Assembly (NCBI GenBank): GCA_030429735.1
Contig: JAUIET010000002.1
Span: 666,414 to 730,413, forward strand
Direction of reading: 5' to 3'
Length of the DNA stretch: 64,000 bases
Origin: Gammaproteobacteria bacterium
Lineage (GTDB): Bacteria; Pseudomonadota; Gammaproteobacteria; Pseudomonadales; JAUIET01
Shown here: positions 33,122-42,646 of the stretch, piece after piece
Position numbering within the stretch: position 1 is the first letter of the stretch
Layout of the letters: every line of letters begins with the position of its first letter
Program-made: the position numbers and the translations under genes
Notes under the pieces: generated by a model
Told to the model about the DNA's origin: nothing
The model's database searches: none
The model's input: only the letters and a program-made list of their open reading frames with translations

Positions 33122-35212
33122 GTGAATAATCGAGATCTGTCCAGATTTATTCGGCCACAGAGCATTACCGTTATTGGTGGTGCGTGGGCCCGCAATGTGG
33201 TGAAGCAGTTACAGAAGGCCGATTATCAGGGTGAATTATGGCCCGTACATCCCGCCCATGAGACTGTGTTGGGGGTACCCTGCTACGCGTCGATCAATGA
33301 GCTGCCGGGTGTTCCTGATGCAGCGTTTGTTGGTGTTAACCGGGAATTGACCATTGAAACAGTAGCGCAGCTCGCCGCGGTGAAATGCGGAGGTGCGGTT
33401 TGTTTCGCGTCTGGCTTTCTCGAAAGTGAAGCTGATCTGGCCGGCGGTGCACAATTGCAACAGCAACTTCTGGAAGCTGCCCAGGACATGCCGGTCTTCG
33501 GGCCGAACTGTTATGGCTTTGTGAACTATCTGGATAATGTACCACTGTGGCCGGATGAGCACGGTGGCGTACGTGTCGACAGCGGCGTAGCTATTGTAGC
33601 GCAATCTTCCAATATAACGATTAGTCTTAGTATGCAGCGGCGCGGCTTACCGATCGCTTACTTGATGACGGCCGGTAACCAGGCGCAAACAGACGCTGCA
33701 AGTATCGCTCAACACCTGTTGCTTGATGAGCGTGTGAGTGCAGTCGGGTTTTACCTGGAGGGCTTCGGTGACATTGCTGCTTTTGAGAAAATGGCCGAGT
33801 TCGCCCATTCCATTGGTAAACCTCTGATTGCGCTTAAGTCCGGCAGATCTGCAGCCTCCCGGCATGCGGCTTTCAGCCATACCGCATCCCTTGCCGGTAG
33901 TAATGCAGCCAGCACAGCACTGCTGAAGCGCTTAGGCATAGTGGAGGTCCACAGTCTGGATGTCTTTCTGGAGACGCTAAAATTCCTGCACTTCGCTGGC
34001 CCGCTCAGCAGCAACAAAATTACGTCGGTCAGTTGTTCTGGAGGTGAAGCGGGCTTGATGGCGGACGCCTGTGTCGACTTGAATCTGGAATTCGCTGATC
34101 TTTCTGATGCCCAGCGAAAGCGCCTGTTTGATTGCCTGGGGCCGAAAGTGAACCTTGCCAACCCACTTGATTACCACACCTATATCTGGGGCGATGTACC
34201 GACAATGGCCGAGTGCTTTAAGGCAGCCTGCAGCAGTGATGCTGCGGCCAACCTGTTTGTGCTCGATATCCCAAGAGATGATCGTTGCGATATCACGGCC
34301 TGGGATTGCGCGGTGGACGCTCTTGCTGAAGCGAAGCGCGACTGCAGCGCACCTATTGCCGTCCTATCCAGTATCACTGATACCATGACTGAGAGTACCG
34401 CGGCCCGCTTCTTGGGTATCGGTTGTATACCATTGAGTGGAATGCACACCGGACTGGCAGCGGTGGATGCCGCCGCTAGAGTAGGTGAGCTACTGTGTCG
34501 ACCTGTGTTTCCCGAACCAACATGCCGCACTGCGCAAACATTAAATACAACAGATGATTCAGAGCTGCTTGATGAGTCTTCAGCGAAATTAGAGCTGGCA
34601 CGGTTTGGCGTAGCCGTTCCCGTGCAAACCTGGGTTAACGCTAAGGCCGACTTATCCGCAGAGTCGATAAACTTCCCTTGTGTGCTAAAAGCACAAGGCC
34701 TGGCACACAAAACTGAACACCAGGCAGTTGTCCTGAATATCGCGTCACCCAAACAACTGGTGGACGAGTTCAATGCGATGAATGCCAGACTCGTCGCTGC
34801 CGGGTATTCGCAGCATAGCGGCTTTGCTGTCGAAAGCATGATAAACAATGTGATTGCAGAGTTGTTGGTAGGAGTGCGGCGAGATACAACCGGACTGCTG
34901 ATGCTCACCATCGGTGTAGGTGGCACGCTTACCGAATTGATCAAGGACTCAGTCTCTTTGCTTTTACCTTGTTCTGATGAAGATATAGAGCAAGCATTGC
35001 GAGGGCTGAAACTGTACCCTGTTCTACAAGGCTACCGTGGTAAACCTGCGATCGATCTGGCCGCGGCCTTACATCAGATTCAGTGTGTGTGCGACTATGC
35101 AGTCGCACACAAAGACTCGATGCTGGAGCTTGAAATAAACCCACTCATTTTAAGGCAACACGACGCAATAGCGGCTGACGCGTTGCTTCGAATCAGCAAA
35201 CACAAACAGTGA
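33122..35212 (+). CDS. ADP-forming acyl-CoA ligase (ACD family), fused subunits
   Basis: Nucleoside-diphosphate-forming acyl-CoA synthetase of 696 residues, the length of fused alpha-beta ACD enzymes. The N-terminal CoA-binding Rossmann domain (SITVIGGAWARNVVKQLQ) is followed by VFGPNCYGFVNYLDNVPLWP and by FSHTASLAGSNAAS, where His at about residue 253 is the presumed phosphohistidine. The C-terminal half (about 480-690) is an ATP-grasp domain (FPCVLKAQGLAHKTEHQAVV; LLVGVRRDTTGLLMLTIGVG). The start is a GTG. Inside a carnitine-type operon it probably makes the CoA thioester of gamma-butyrobetaine or carnitine, in place of the usual AMP-forming ligase CaiC or transferase CaiB. Substrate is inferred. 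Confidence 0.85.
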   Translation: MNNRDLSRFIRPQSITVIGGAWARNVVKQLQKADYQGELWPVHPAHETVLGVPCYASINELPGVPDAAFVGVNRELTIETVAQLAAVKCGGAVCFASGFLESEADLAGGAQLQQQLLEAAQDMPVFGPNCYGFVNYLDNVPLWPDEHGGVRVDSGVAIVAQSSNITISLSMQRRGLPIAYLMTAGNQAQTDAASIAQHLLLDERVSAVGFYLEGFGDIAAFEKMAEFAHSIGKPLIALKSGRSAASRHAAFSHTASLAGSNAASTALLKRLGIVEVHSLDVFLETLKFLHFAGPLSSNKITSVSCSGGEAGLMADACVDLNLEFADLSDAQRKRLFDCLGPKVNLANPLDYHTYIWGDVPTMAECFKAACSSDAAANLFVLDIPRDDRCDITAWDCAVDALAEAKRDCSAPIAVLSSITDTMTESTAARFLGIGCIPLSGMHTGLAAVDAAARVGELLCRPVFPEPTCRTAQTLNTTDDSELLDESSAKLELARFGVAVPVQTWVNAKADLSAESINFPCVLKAQGLAHKTEHQAVVLNIASPKQLVDEFNAMNARLVAAGYSQHSGFAVESMINNVIAELLVGVRRDTTGLLMLTIGVGGTLTELIKDSVSLLLPCSDEDIEQALRGLKLYPVLQGYRGKPAIDLAAALHQIQCVCDYAVAHKDSMLELEINPLILRQHDAIAADALLRISKHKQ

Positions 35213-35220
35213 GAGAAAAC

Positions 35221-36006
35221 ATGTCTGAACAACCGGTAAAAACGCGAATAGACGGTCATATTCTTGAAGTGACACTTGATAGACCGAAAGCGAATGCAGT
35301 TGATTTGCACACAAGTCGCAAGATGGGTGAGGTGTTCAAGGAGTTTCGTGACAACCCTGATCTGAGGGTTGCAATTCTTACTGCTGCCGGTGAAAAGTTT
35401 TTTTGCCCTGGTTGGGATTTGAAAGCCGCGGCCGATGGTGACGAAGTAGACGGTGACTATGGCGTTGGCGGTTTCGGTGGCATGCAGGAGTTGCCGCGTT
35501 TAAACAAACCGATTATTTGCGCGGTTAACGGTATTTGTTGTGGTGGCGGCCTGGAGATTGCATTGTCTACGGATATTATCCTGGCGGCGGAACACGCCAC
35601 GTTTGCATTGCCTGAAATTCGCTCGGGCACTGTTGCCGATGCAGCCTCGATCAAACTGCCAAAACGAATTCCGTACCACATCGCGATGGAAATGCTGCTC
35701 ACCGGGCGCTGGCTGGACGCTGAGGAAGCACACCGGTGGGGCTTTGTGAATGAAATACTTCCGGCAGACAAGCTGATGGAACGTGCCTGGCAACAAGCTG
35801 AGCTGCTGGCCTCTGGCCCGCCCCTGGTGATGGCCGCGATAAAGGAAGTAGTGCGCGATGCCGAAGATTCGAAATTTCAGGACGCGCTGAACAGAATTAC
35901 TACCCGCCAGCTCGAAACAGTCGATACCTTATATGGCAGCGAAGACATGATGGAAGGCTTTACGGCATTTGCCGAGAAGCGCGATCCGGAATGGAAGGGG
36001 CGCTAA
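35221..36006 (+). CDS. caiD: Carnitinyl-CoA dehydratase / crotonobetainyl-CoA hydratase
   Basis: Crotonase-family enzyme of 261 residues, strongly resembling E. coli CaiD from end to end. It shares LDRPKANAVDLHTSRKMGEV, GEKFFCPGWDLKAAADG, the hydrophobic GICCGGGLEIALSTDIILAA region, FALPEIRSG and the C-terminal AFAEKRDPEWKGR. CaiD hydrates crotonobetainyl-CoA to carnitinyl-CoA reversibly. The track begins at an upstream GTG; the ATG at 35221 follows GAGAG and gives MSEQPVKTRIDGHILEV, matching CaiD. It is the last gene of the operon, 8 nt after the ligase. A 7-bp hairpin follows the stop without a T-tract. Confidence 0.9.
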   Translation: MSEQPVKTRIDGHILEVTLDRPKANAVDLHTSRKMGEVFKEFRDNPDLRVAILTAAGEKFFCPGWDLKAAADGDEVDGDYGVGGFGGMQELPRLNKPIICAVNGICCGGGLEIALSTDIILAAEHATFALPEIRSGTVADAASIKLPKRIPYHIAMEMLLTGRWLDAEEAHRWGFVNEILPADKLMERAWQQAELLASGPPLVMAAIKEVVRDAEDSKFQDALNRITTRQLETVDTLYGSEDMMEGFTAFAEKRDPEWKGR

Positions 36007-36089
36007 TCAAGCACCCTTAAGCGCGGGTGCTCATACCCGTACAGGCGCGTGCTACTGAATCACTTGCTGCTGTGGTTTTTGAGCAGTAG

Positions 36090-36107
36090 CTGTCACAAAA
36101 TATTCAC
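36090..36107 (+). promoter_or_regulatory. Pho-box-like direct repeat upstream of the TonB receptor
   Basis: CTGTCAC-AAAA-TATTCAC has the 7-4-7 direct-repeat spacing of a PhoB site; the first half matches CTGTCAT at six of seven, the second is degenerate. It lies 74 nt before the TonB receptor start. The phoB-like gene and better Pho boxes lie 6 kb downstream. Confidence 0.5.
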
Positions 36108-36180
36108 AAATTAGAAAACCGGCTGTAACACAATCTACCTAGAGTAACTGCATGAAATGTTTGATTGCAGATAAAACTCG

Positions 36181-39100
36181 ATGAAAGTGGTTGTTACGCG
36201 TTTTTCCTTTGCATGCCTTGCAATACTTTCCACTTTTTACTCCGCTGTGGTGCACACAGCCGATGTCTACGTGCACGTGTTTTTTCAGGAAACTGCTGTA
36301 CAGCGCGTAGAAATCACCCTGGACGAGGAATATGTCGGAGAAACTGACAAGCGTGGCAGCTACGAATTCTATGTGGGTGACGGCGATCATACCTTAGGGC
36401 TTAGCCACAACGGAATTCTCATTCGTGAAATCGAATTCAGCGCCGATGACGGCGACGAAATTGAGATTAAGGTGAGTTTTGACCGCAACAGCGGTAACAC
36501 CGATGTGGATGTACAGAGCTTCCCTCGTGGCGCGAAGTCTAACGCAACAGGTTTTTTGACTGGCATCGTGCGAAGCAGTGATGGTGACGTACTGCAGGGA
36601 GCGGTGTTGAATGTACCTGGTGCGGACCTCTCAACGGTGAGCGACGCGCAGGGCGCGTATGTGCTGGAGCTGCGCAGAGGCGCCTACCGAATCGAAGTTA
36701 CGCACCCCGACTACCAACCCAGCGAACTGCAATCCATGCGCGTGTTTGCGGGCATTGGTGTACAGGCCATGATCACTTTGTACAGAGATGAGCTTGGCAT
36801 CAGTAGACCAGATATTGGCTTGCCGGATCTTGAAGAGGTGGTGATTCTTGGCACGTTTAATCCAAATCAGAGTGCCGTCGATTTGGAGCGTTTTGCCACA
36901 ACGGTCACTGATGCCTTGGATATCACGCAGCTGGAACGCTTCGGAGACAGTGACGTCGCTGCTGCGCTAGGCCGCATAGTTGGAGTGAGTGTCGCTGATG
37001 ACAAATACGCCAACGTACGCGGCCTGGACGGCAGGTACATTTCCAGTAGCCTGAATGGCTTGTTGATGCCCAGCACCGACCCGCTTCGCAGAGATGTACA
37101 GCTTGATTTGTTTCCATCCAACATACTGGGCGGAATCGAGATTCAGAAAACATACACAGCTGACCAACTCGGATCTACGACTGGCGGAAGCGTCAAAATG
37201 ACAACCCGCGGTTTGCCAGATGAGCGGGTATTCAAGTTGTCAGCAAGCAGCTCGTATCGACAGAACGTAACCGGTGATCGAGTGGCGAGTTACCGAAGCA
37301 GCCGAACCGATGGTCTCGGATTTGACAGCGATTTGCGCGCTTTGTCGCAAGATGTGCTTACAGCAACCAATGGTGGTCGTGATCTGACAATTTGCGACCC
37401 AGAACTGGACCCGCGATGCACCTCCCCAATTCAGGCGGCGGCTCTGGCGCTCACGTTTGAAGACGATTATAACGTGTCGCGTAAGCGAGCAAATCCTGAT
37501 GTCAGCGCCTCGGTATCTTACGGCGACAGAATCGAACTTGAGTCCATGGATTTTGCCTACTACGCTGCAGCCAGCTACTCGCATTCAACAGGTGATCGCG
37601 GTATCGCGGTACTCGATGACCCGCTGGACGAAGTAGGCACGTATGTTCGCGCCAAAGAGAATACCGGCGTAAATGCCTATCTGGTGACCGGGTTTGAGTT
37701 TCGTGAGGCGGACGAAATTCTCAGCAAAACCATGCTGCTGCGAAACACTGACGATGTGACTCGCCAAGACGATGTTATTGATCTTGAAGACGTTGCGATT
37801 CAATCAGTGATTCTCGAATTTGTTGAGCGGCAATTTTTCTCTCAACAGCTAAGTGGCAAGCACGATATTGTGTTGCTCGATGATGTGTCCAAGCTGGAAT
37901 GGCGTCTGGGATATTCGCAATCACGCAGGGACGAACCCGACCGTCGACAATATCAGTATCGAAGCAGTACGTTTTCGCCTTCCGGCCTGGAGCGCCGCTG
38001 GTCTGAGCTTGAAGAAGAAAGCATCGATATTGGGTTTGACTATCGCTTGCCGCTCACGGTATCCGAGCAAGTGTCGCTGGATCTAAAATTGGGAGGTTTG
38101 TGGTCGGAACGCACACGCGATGTGTCATTGTATCGCTTCGGGGTGCGCCCGGGGTCAACCAACAGTGCAATCGATACGGGTATTGATCAGAACCTCGAAG
38201 ACGTTCTGTCTTATGTGAACTTTGTGCGCGATCGGTGGCGCCTGAACACACTGACTACCGACACAGACTCGTACACCTCTGACGAGGAACTGCAGGCATT
38301 ATACGTTGCCGGTACTTTTGAACTTGGCAGTCAGTGGACCTTAGATGCTGGCATTCGCTGGGAGGATTTTTCCCAGGAACTGCGCTATCCCAATGAGCCA
38401 GTCTCGTCAAACAGCCTGCAATCCGACGAATTACTTCCCGCTTTGAATGCAACGTTTCGCATCAATGATCGGTGGCAGCTGCGTGCCGGATTCAGTCAAA
38501 CAGTAAGCTATCCAGGTTTGATTGAGCGTGCTCAATCGTTGGTCTTTGACCCGGCCACTGATGACCCCATTTTTGGTAACCCGGAACTTCGAGTATCAAA
38601 CATAGACAATTTTGATTTACGCGGGGAGTACTACTTTTCCGATGAAGAGAGCATTTCCCTGGCTGTGTTTTTCAAAGATATATCCGACCCGGTGGAGCGA
38701 CAGGTACCTGATGCATCTGGTTCCGCCGCAGCAGGCATCACGTTTCGCAATGCACAAAAAGCTGAGTTGTTAGGTGTCGAGATTGACGCTTACAAAAACG
38801 TGCTTGATATGGAAAGCTCATTACTGTTCGTGGCAGGGAACCTATCCTGGATTGATTCAAAAGTCAGCTTGGACGATGACTCGCTGCGACTTGAAGGCGC
38901 AGCAGCACAAGGCAGGGAGTTGCAAGGCCAATCGCCCTGGTTGGCCAATTTACAGGTTGGCTACGACCACTTCGAGACGGCGCAAAAAGTAACGCTGTTG
39001 GTGAACTATTTTGACGATCGCATCTTTCGAATTGCCAGAGGCGCCAATCGCCAACCCGAAATCGAGAAGGGTCGTGTATTGGTAGATTTTAGCTATGAAA

Positions 39101-39246
39101 AACTGATTGGTGAATCATTGAGTATTCGCGCTCAGGTAAAAAATCTGTTCAACGAAAAAGTCGAGTTTGAACAAAACAATCGAATCATCGAGAGCTATGA
39201 CGAAGGTACGTCACTTTCACTAAAAATTGAATACGAATTTCTCTAG
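36181..39246 (+). CDS. TonB-dependent receptor with carboxypeptidase-like N-terminal domain
   Basis: Outer-membrane receptor of 1,021 residues. After the signal peptide (FACLAILSTFYSAVVHTA) come a short PEGA/Ig-like segment (about 27-100) and a carboxypeptidase-regulatory-like beta domain (GFLTGIVRSSDGDVLQGAVL, about 124-200). The plug follows (about 225-350; DVAAALGRIVGVSVADDKYANVRG-type signature, quoted in part) and then the barrel, ending in 'LSLKIEYEFL' with the terminal aromatic. Such receptors usually import polymers or complexes. It lies 11 nt before a beta-helix lipoprotein gene, so the two probably form a surface uptake pair. A Pho-box-like site precedes it. Ligand unknown; a phosphorus-containing compound is the inference from control context. 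Confidence 0.88.
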   Translation: MKVVVTRFSFACLAILSTFYSAVVHTADVYVHVFFQETAVQRVEITLDEEYVGETDKRGSYEFYVGDGDHTLGLSHNGILIREIEFSADDGDEIEIKVSFDRNSGNTDVDVQSFPRGAKSNATGFLTGIVRSSDGDVLQGAVLNVPGADLSTVSDAQGAYVLELRRGAYRIEVTHPDYQPSELQSMRVFAGIGVQAMITLYRDELGISRPDIGLPDLEEVVILGTFNPNQSAVDLERFATTVTDALDITQLERFGDSDVAAALGRIVGVSVADDKYANVRGLDGRYISSSLNGLLMPSTDPLRRDVQLDLFPSNILGGIEIQKTYTADQLGSTTGGSVKMTTRGLPDERVFKLSASSSYRQNVTGDRVASYRSSRTDGLGFDSDLRALSQDVLTATNGGRDLTICDPELDPRCTSPIQAAALALTFEDDYNVSRKRANPDVSASVSYGDRIELESMDFAYYAAASYSHSTGDRGIAVLDDPLDEVGTYVRAKENTGVNAYLVTGFEFREADEILSKTMLLRNTDDVTRQDDVIDLEDVAIQSVILEFVERQFFSQQLSGKHDIVLLDDVSKLEWRLGYSQSRRDEPDRRQYQYRSSTFSPSGLERRWSELEEESIDIGFDYRLPLTVSEQVSLDLKLGGLWSERTRDVSLYRFGVRPGSTNSAIDTGIDQNLEDVLSYVNFVRDRWRLNTLTTDTDSYTSDEELQALYVAGTFELGSQWTLDAGIRWEDFSQELRYPNEPVSSNSLQSDELLPALNATFRINDRWQLRAGFSQTVSYPGLIERAQSLVFDPATDDPIFGNPELRVSNIDNFDLRGEYYFSDEESISLAVFFKDISDPVERQVPDASGSAAAGITFRNAQKAELLGVEIDAYKNVLDMESSLLFVAGNLSWIDSKVSLDDDSLRLEGAAAQGRELQGQSPWLANLQVGYDHFETAQKVTLLVNYFDDRIFRIARGANRQPEIEKGRVLVDFSYEKLIGESLSIRAQVKNLFNEKVEFEQNNRIIESYDEGTSLSLKIEYEFL

Positions 39247-39257
39247 GAGTAAACACC

Positions 39258-42089
39258 ATGAAAAGTAGCAAATCGCTAGTCTCGCTATTGCTCGTTAGTC
39301 TTGCACTTACCGGTTGCAGTGGCGGGGATGATGGAGACAATGTATCGATCACTATCAATGAGAATGTTGGTGCCAGTGATCCCGATCCAACACCCACGCC
39401 GGACCCAACACCTTCCGATCCGAATTGTGACGCTGTGACAGCGGCCAGCTTTGTATCGTGCGATAGCAATACAGGCAATGTAACGTTGTCGGGAACGATT
39501 GATACTGATTATACATTAAGCGCCGACAGAGAGTGGCGACTGCAAGGCGTGGTCACTGTTGGTAACGGCAATCAAATGGTGTCTACTGCGGCGGACGTGC
39601 AGGCAATCAGAGATGCGGGTGTCACGCTCACCATTGAGGCCGGCACCAATATTCGCTCGTTCGACGACGGCAGTTTGTTGGTTACTCGTGGTTCAATGTT
39701 GATCGCAGACGGCACCGCGGCATCCCCCATTACTTTCAGCAGCGTTGCAGATGCCGATTTTGACGGCCTCGGTGAATGGGGTGGAGTAATAATCCAGGGC
39801 TTCGCGCCACAATACGGCGCCGGCGGAACAGGCGCCTGTTTCGGAGTTGGCGAAGTATGCAATGTTGAGGGCGAAGGTGGCACAGCCGTGGCCGTCTATG
39901 GTGGCAATGATGAGGCCGACAATAGCGGCATTATTCGATACGTTCGGATTGCGGAAGGCGGTTTGGTGGCGGGGCCAAACAACGAGATCAACGGCCTTAC
40001 CCTGCAGGGCGTTGGCCACGGTACAGTGGTTGAATACGTGCAGGTTCACAACAATCTGGACGATGGTGTTGAGTGGTTTGGCGGCACGGTAAATGCTCGT
40101 TATTTGGTGCTGACGGGCAACGACGATGACGACATAGACTTTGATGAAGGCTATCAGGGGAACATTCAATACGCGATTATTCAGAAGGATCCGAACAAGG
40201 AAGACCCCACGGGGAGTAATGACCCGCGCGGTATTGAAGCCAACTCAAGTGATGACGAGTATGTGCCCGAAACCAATGCCGTCATCGCTAATGTGACGAT
40301 ATTGGGTAGTACAGTGAATAATGATCCTGGCGGCAGTCAGCCAGGCATGCGCTTGCGCGGTGCGTTGACCACGTCAATCTACAACTCAGGTGTACAGAAC
40401 TTCGATACCGGTTGTATTCGTATTGATGACGCAGATACCAATGGAGATGGTTCCAATGACCAGTTTTCTACAGTAACGCTGGTCAATATTTTGGGTGATT
40501 GTCGCGACGGCTTTTATGATCGTCGCGCGGCCGATACGGAAGCTGGGGTAGGCATTGGCACGGACACTACCTTTACGTTGAGCAGTTCGTATGCAATTAA
40601 TGAAGCCGAGGCGGTATTGGCAAGTGCGCCAGTGATTAATGCAGTTAACAATGGCTCTGGGTTTGTTTTCGATCAAACTGCATTTATTGGCGCGGTAGAT
40701 CCATCGGAAGCCACGGGCTGGTGGGAGGGCTGGATCATACCAGGTTCTCTCGCGTCAGCTGTACCTGATTCCTCGCCTGCATTTGTAAGTTGTGATGCGG
40801 ACAACACGGTTTGTACTCTAAGTGGGCGCATTGATGAGGACTACACGATGGTTCGAGGCGTAGAGTGGCGCTTGTCTGGTGAGGTGATTGTTGGCAGTGG
40901 TAATGTTACGGTGGCCAATGACACAGATGTGCAGGCTATTCGAGACAATGGCGTCACACTAACAATAGAACCGGGTGTCGATGTTCGAGCGTTTGAAGAC
41001 GGTTCCTTACTAGTAACGCGCGGCTCAATGCTGGACGCCGTTGGCTCGGCGGCAAGTCCTATCACGTTCAGTAGTGTCATGGATGATAACTTCGATGGAG
41101 AGGGTGAATGGGGTGGCGTAATCATCCAGGGCTTCGCACCGCAGTACGGCGCGGGTGGCACTGGCGCTTGCTTCGGCGCAGGCACCGTCTGCAATGTCGA
41201 GGGTGAAGGCGGGACTGTGATCGGCAATTATGGCGGCAACGACCCGGCAGACAACAGCGGAAGGATTCGCTACGTGCGAATTGCCGAGGGCGGTCTTGTC
41301 GCGGGACCCAACAATGAGATCAATGGCTTAACCCTACAGGGCGTAGGCTACGGAACATTGCTGGAGTATGTGCAAGTACACAATAACCTTGATGACGGCG
41401 TAGAGTGGTTCGGTGGAACGGTGAACGCACGCTACCTTGTGTTAACCAACAATGACGACGATGACATTGATTACGATGAGGGATATCAAGGGAACATCCA
41501 GTACGCGATCATTCGAAAAAATCCAAACAAAGCGGACCCTACAGGTAGTAACGACCCGCGAGGCATCGAGGCTAACTCCAGTGATGATCAGTTTGTTCCT
41601 GAGACCAGTGCGACACTGGCCAATATCCTGGTGGTGGGCAGTGATGTCAACAATGATCCAGGTGGCAGCCAACCGGGCATGCGCTTGCGTGGGGCATTGA
41701 CCACCGCAATTTACAATACGGCAGTTGCTCGATTTGATACGTTTGGTTGCATACGAATAGATGATGCTGACACAGATGGCAATGGCAGTGACGATGCATT
41801 CTCAAACGTCACACTGGTGAACGTAACGGGTGATTGCACCGCAGGCTTTTACAGCCACAGAACGGCCGACGTAGAAATCGACTCCGGTGCGCTTTCGCCT
41901 ACAATGATCAATGCGGCTTGGGGACTGGACAATGCCGAGGCGATTGTGGCGCCACCAGGTATTCCAGCAACGATCAATGGTTCGGGCTTCGTTTTCGATG
42001 ACACCGGTTATATTGGTGCGGTAGAACCTGGCGTGTCAGTCAATGATGCCTGGTGGGCAGGTTGGACGATACCCGGTTCGCTGGACTGA
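39258..42089 (+). CDS. Surface lipoprotein made of two tandem beta-helix-like domains
   Basis: A 943-residue lipoprotein: signal LVSLLLVSLALTGC (lipobox Cys at residue 20), a Pro/Asp linker (DPDPTPTPDPTPSDP), then two copies of an approximately 450-residue domain (about 57-500 and 505-943). Each copy contains WGGVIIQGFAPQYGAGGTGA, YVQVHNNLDDGVEWFGGTVN and NARYLVLT repeats suggestive of a right-handed beta helix, and each has a calcium-site-like segment (DADTNGDGSND, DADTDGNGSDD). Each copy ends in GWTIPGSL-type sequence. I do not recognise a catalytic motif. It is co-transcribed with the TonB receptor and ends at a strong terminator. It is probably exposed at the cell surface, binding or processing the receptor's ligand. 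Confidence 0.82.
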   Translation: MKSSKSLVSLLLVSLALTGCSGGDDGDNVSITINENVGASDPDPTPTPDPTPSDPNCDAVTAASFVSCDSNTGNVTLSGTIDTDYTLSADREWRLQGVVTVGNGNQMVSTAADVQAIRDAGVTLTIEAGTNIRSFDDGSLLVTRGSMLIADGTAASPITFSSVADADFDGLGEWGGVIIQGFAPQYGAGGTGACFGVGEVCNVEGEGGTAVAVYGGNDEADNSGIIRYVRIAEGGLVAGPNNEINGLTLQGVGHGTVVEYVQVHNNLDDGVEWFGGTVNARYLVLTGNDDDDIDFDEGYQGNIQYAIIQKDPNKEDPTGSNDPRGIEANSSDDEYVPETNAVIANVTILGSTVNNDPGGSQPGMRLRGALTTSIYNSGVQNFDTGCIRIDDADTNGDGSNDQFSTVTLVNILGDCRDGFYDRRAADTEAGVGIGTDTTFTLSSSYAINEAEAVLASAPVINAVNNGSGFVFDQTAFIGAVDPSEATGWWEGWIIPGSLASAVPDSSPAFVSCDADNTVCTLSGRIDEDYTMVRGVEWRLSGEVIVGSGNVTVANDTDVQAIRDNGVTLTIEPGVDVRAFEDGSLLVTRGSMLDAVGSAASPITFSSVMDDNFDGEGEWGGVIIQGFAPQYGAGGTGACFGAGTVCNVEGEGGTVIGNYGGNDPADNSGRIRYVRIAEGGLVAGPNNEINGLTLQGVGYGTLLEYVQVHNNLDDGVEWFGGTVNARYLVLTNNDDDDIDYDEGYQGNIQYAIIRKNPNKADPTGSNDPRGIEANSSDDQFVPETSATLANILVVGSDVNNDPGGSQPGMRLRGALTTAIYNTAVARFDTFGCIRIDDADTDGNGSDDAFSNVTLVNVTGDCTAGFYSHRTADVEIDSGALSPTMINAAWGLDNAEAIVAPPGIPATINGSGFVFDDTGYIGAVEPGVSVNDAWWAGWTIPGSLD

Positions 42090-42109
42090 TAACTGCTTAT
42101 CCTGAACCG

Positions 42110-42139
42110 AAAAGGCCTTCAATATTGAAGGCCTTTTTT
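42110..42139. terminator. Intrinsic terminator after the lipoprotein gene (bidirectional)
   Basis: AAAAGGCCTTC-AATATT-GAAGGCCTTTT forms an 11-bp stem followed by a T-run on the plus strand, 21 nt after the lipoprotein stop. The A-run on the other side also gives T residues on the minus strand, so it can serve the convergent small gene too. Confidence 0.9.
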
Positions 42140-42160
42140 CTACCCGGGAATTAAGAAACT

Positions 42161-42487
42161 TTAGATCGAGAGCTGAATGAGTTGCCACTTCGGTGCTGTA
42201 CCAGGCTCAATTGTGTAACGATACTTAACTGTTGCGCCAGGGCTGACCGTGGCGATCTGCGAACCAACCAGGCCGTTGAACTGAATACTGTCCTGGTTAA
42301 ACCGGCAGCGACTGTCCTTGCTGAACTGTTTGGCGGAATGAAAATCTATATAGATTGCTTTGGTGCCATTACTGGTGTTGGCTTGTTTAACTTTGCCCTC
42401 CAGTAAACAGTCCTGCCCAGCAAACGCAGCAGCGGAAGCCAGACTTAGCATAGCCGTTGCCACCATAATATGAATTCGTCTGTTCAT
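42161..42487 (-). CDS. Small exported protein under a Pho-box-like site
   Basis: A protein of about 108 residues with a cleavable signal peptide (RIHIMVATAMLSLASAAAFA). The mature part of about 85 residues has two Cys (GQDCLLEG and SRCRFNQ) that could form a disulfide, and a beta-rich pattern (VSPGATVKYRYTIEPGTAPKW). I do not recognise the family. AAGGAG precedes two tandem ATG codons; the second (42487) has better spacing, the first is 42490. A strong PhoB-type direct repeat on this strand lies about 110 nt upstream, and the gene is divergent from phoB. The inference is a phosphate-starvation periplasmic or secreted protein. Confidence 0.75.
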   Translation of the reverse strand: MNRRIHIMVATAMLSLASAAAFAGQDCLLEGKVKQANTSNGTKAIYIDFHSAKQFSKDSRCRFNQDSIQFNGLVGSQIATVSPGATVKYRYTIEPGTAPKWQLIQLSI

Positions 42488-42545
42488 CATATTCTCCTTC
42501 TGTGTTCTACTGGCGAGCCTTATCAATTGTTATGGCTCACTCGAT

Positions 42546-42563
42546 GTGTCATGTAATTGCCAT
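42546..42563 (+). promoter_or_regulatory. Pho-box-like repeat (distal)
   Basis: GTGTCAT-GTAA-TTGCCAT keeps 7-4-7 spacing; halves match CTGTCAT at six and five of seven. It is in plus orientation, 160 nt before phoB, between the divergent small gene and phoB. Confidence 0.45.
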
Positions 42564-42596
42564 GTACTTATGGTAGGCGCTGTCATTGCGACAAGT

Positions 42597-42614
42597 TTTA
42601 CAGTTTTATGACAG
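42597..42614 (-). promoter_or_regulatory. Pho box facing the small exported protein gene
   Basis: On the minus strand this reads CTGTCAT-AAAA-CTGTAAA: a perfect first half-site, an A-rich 4-nt spacer and a 5/7 second half. Its orientation and position fit activation of the gene starting at 42487. Confidence 0.7.
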
Positions 42615-42646
42615 GCTTATATTTTTTAGTTATAAGGCAAAAGTAA

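Noticed and set aside
36010-36031. AGCACCC/GGGTGCT hairpin after caiD as terminator
   Set aside because: Seven-bp stem with no T-tract; too weak to call a terminator.
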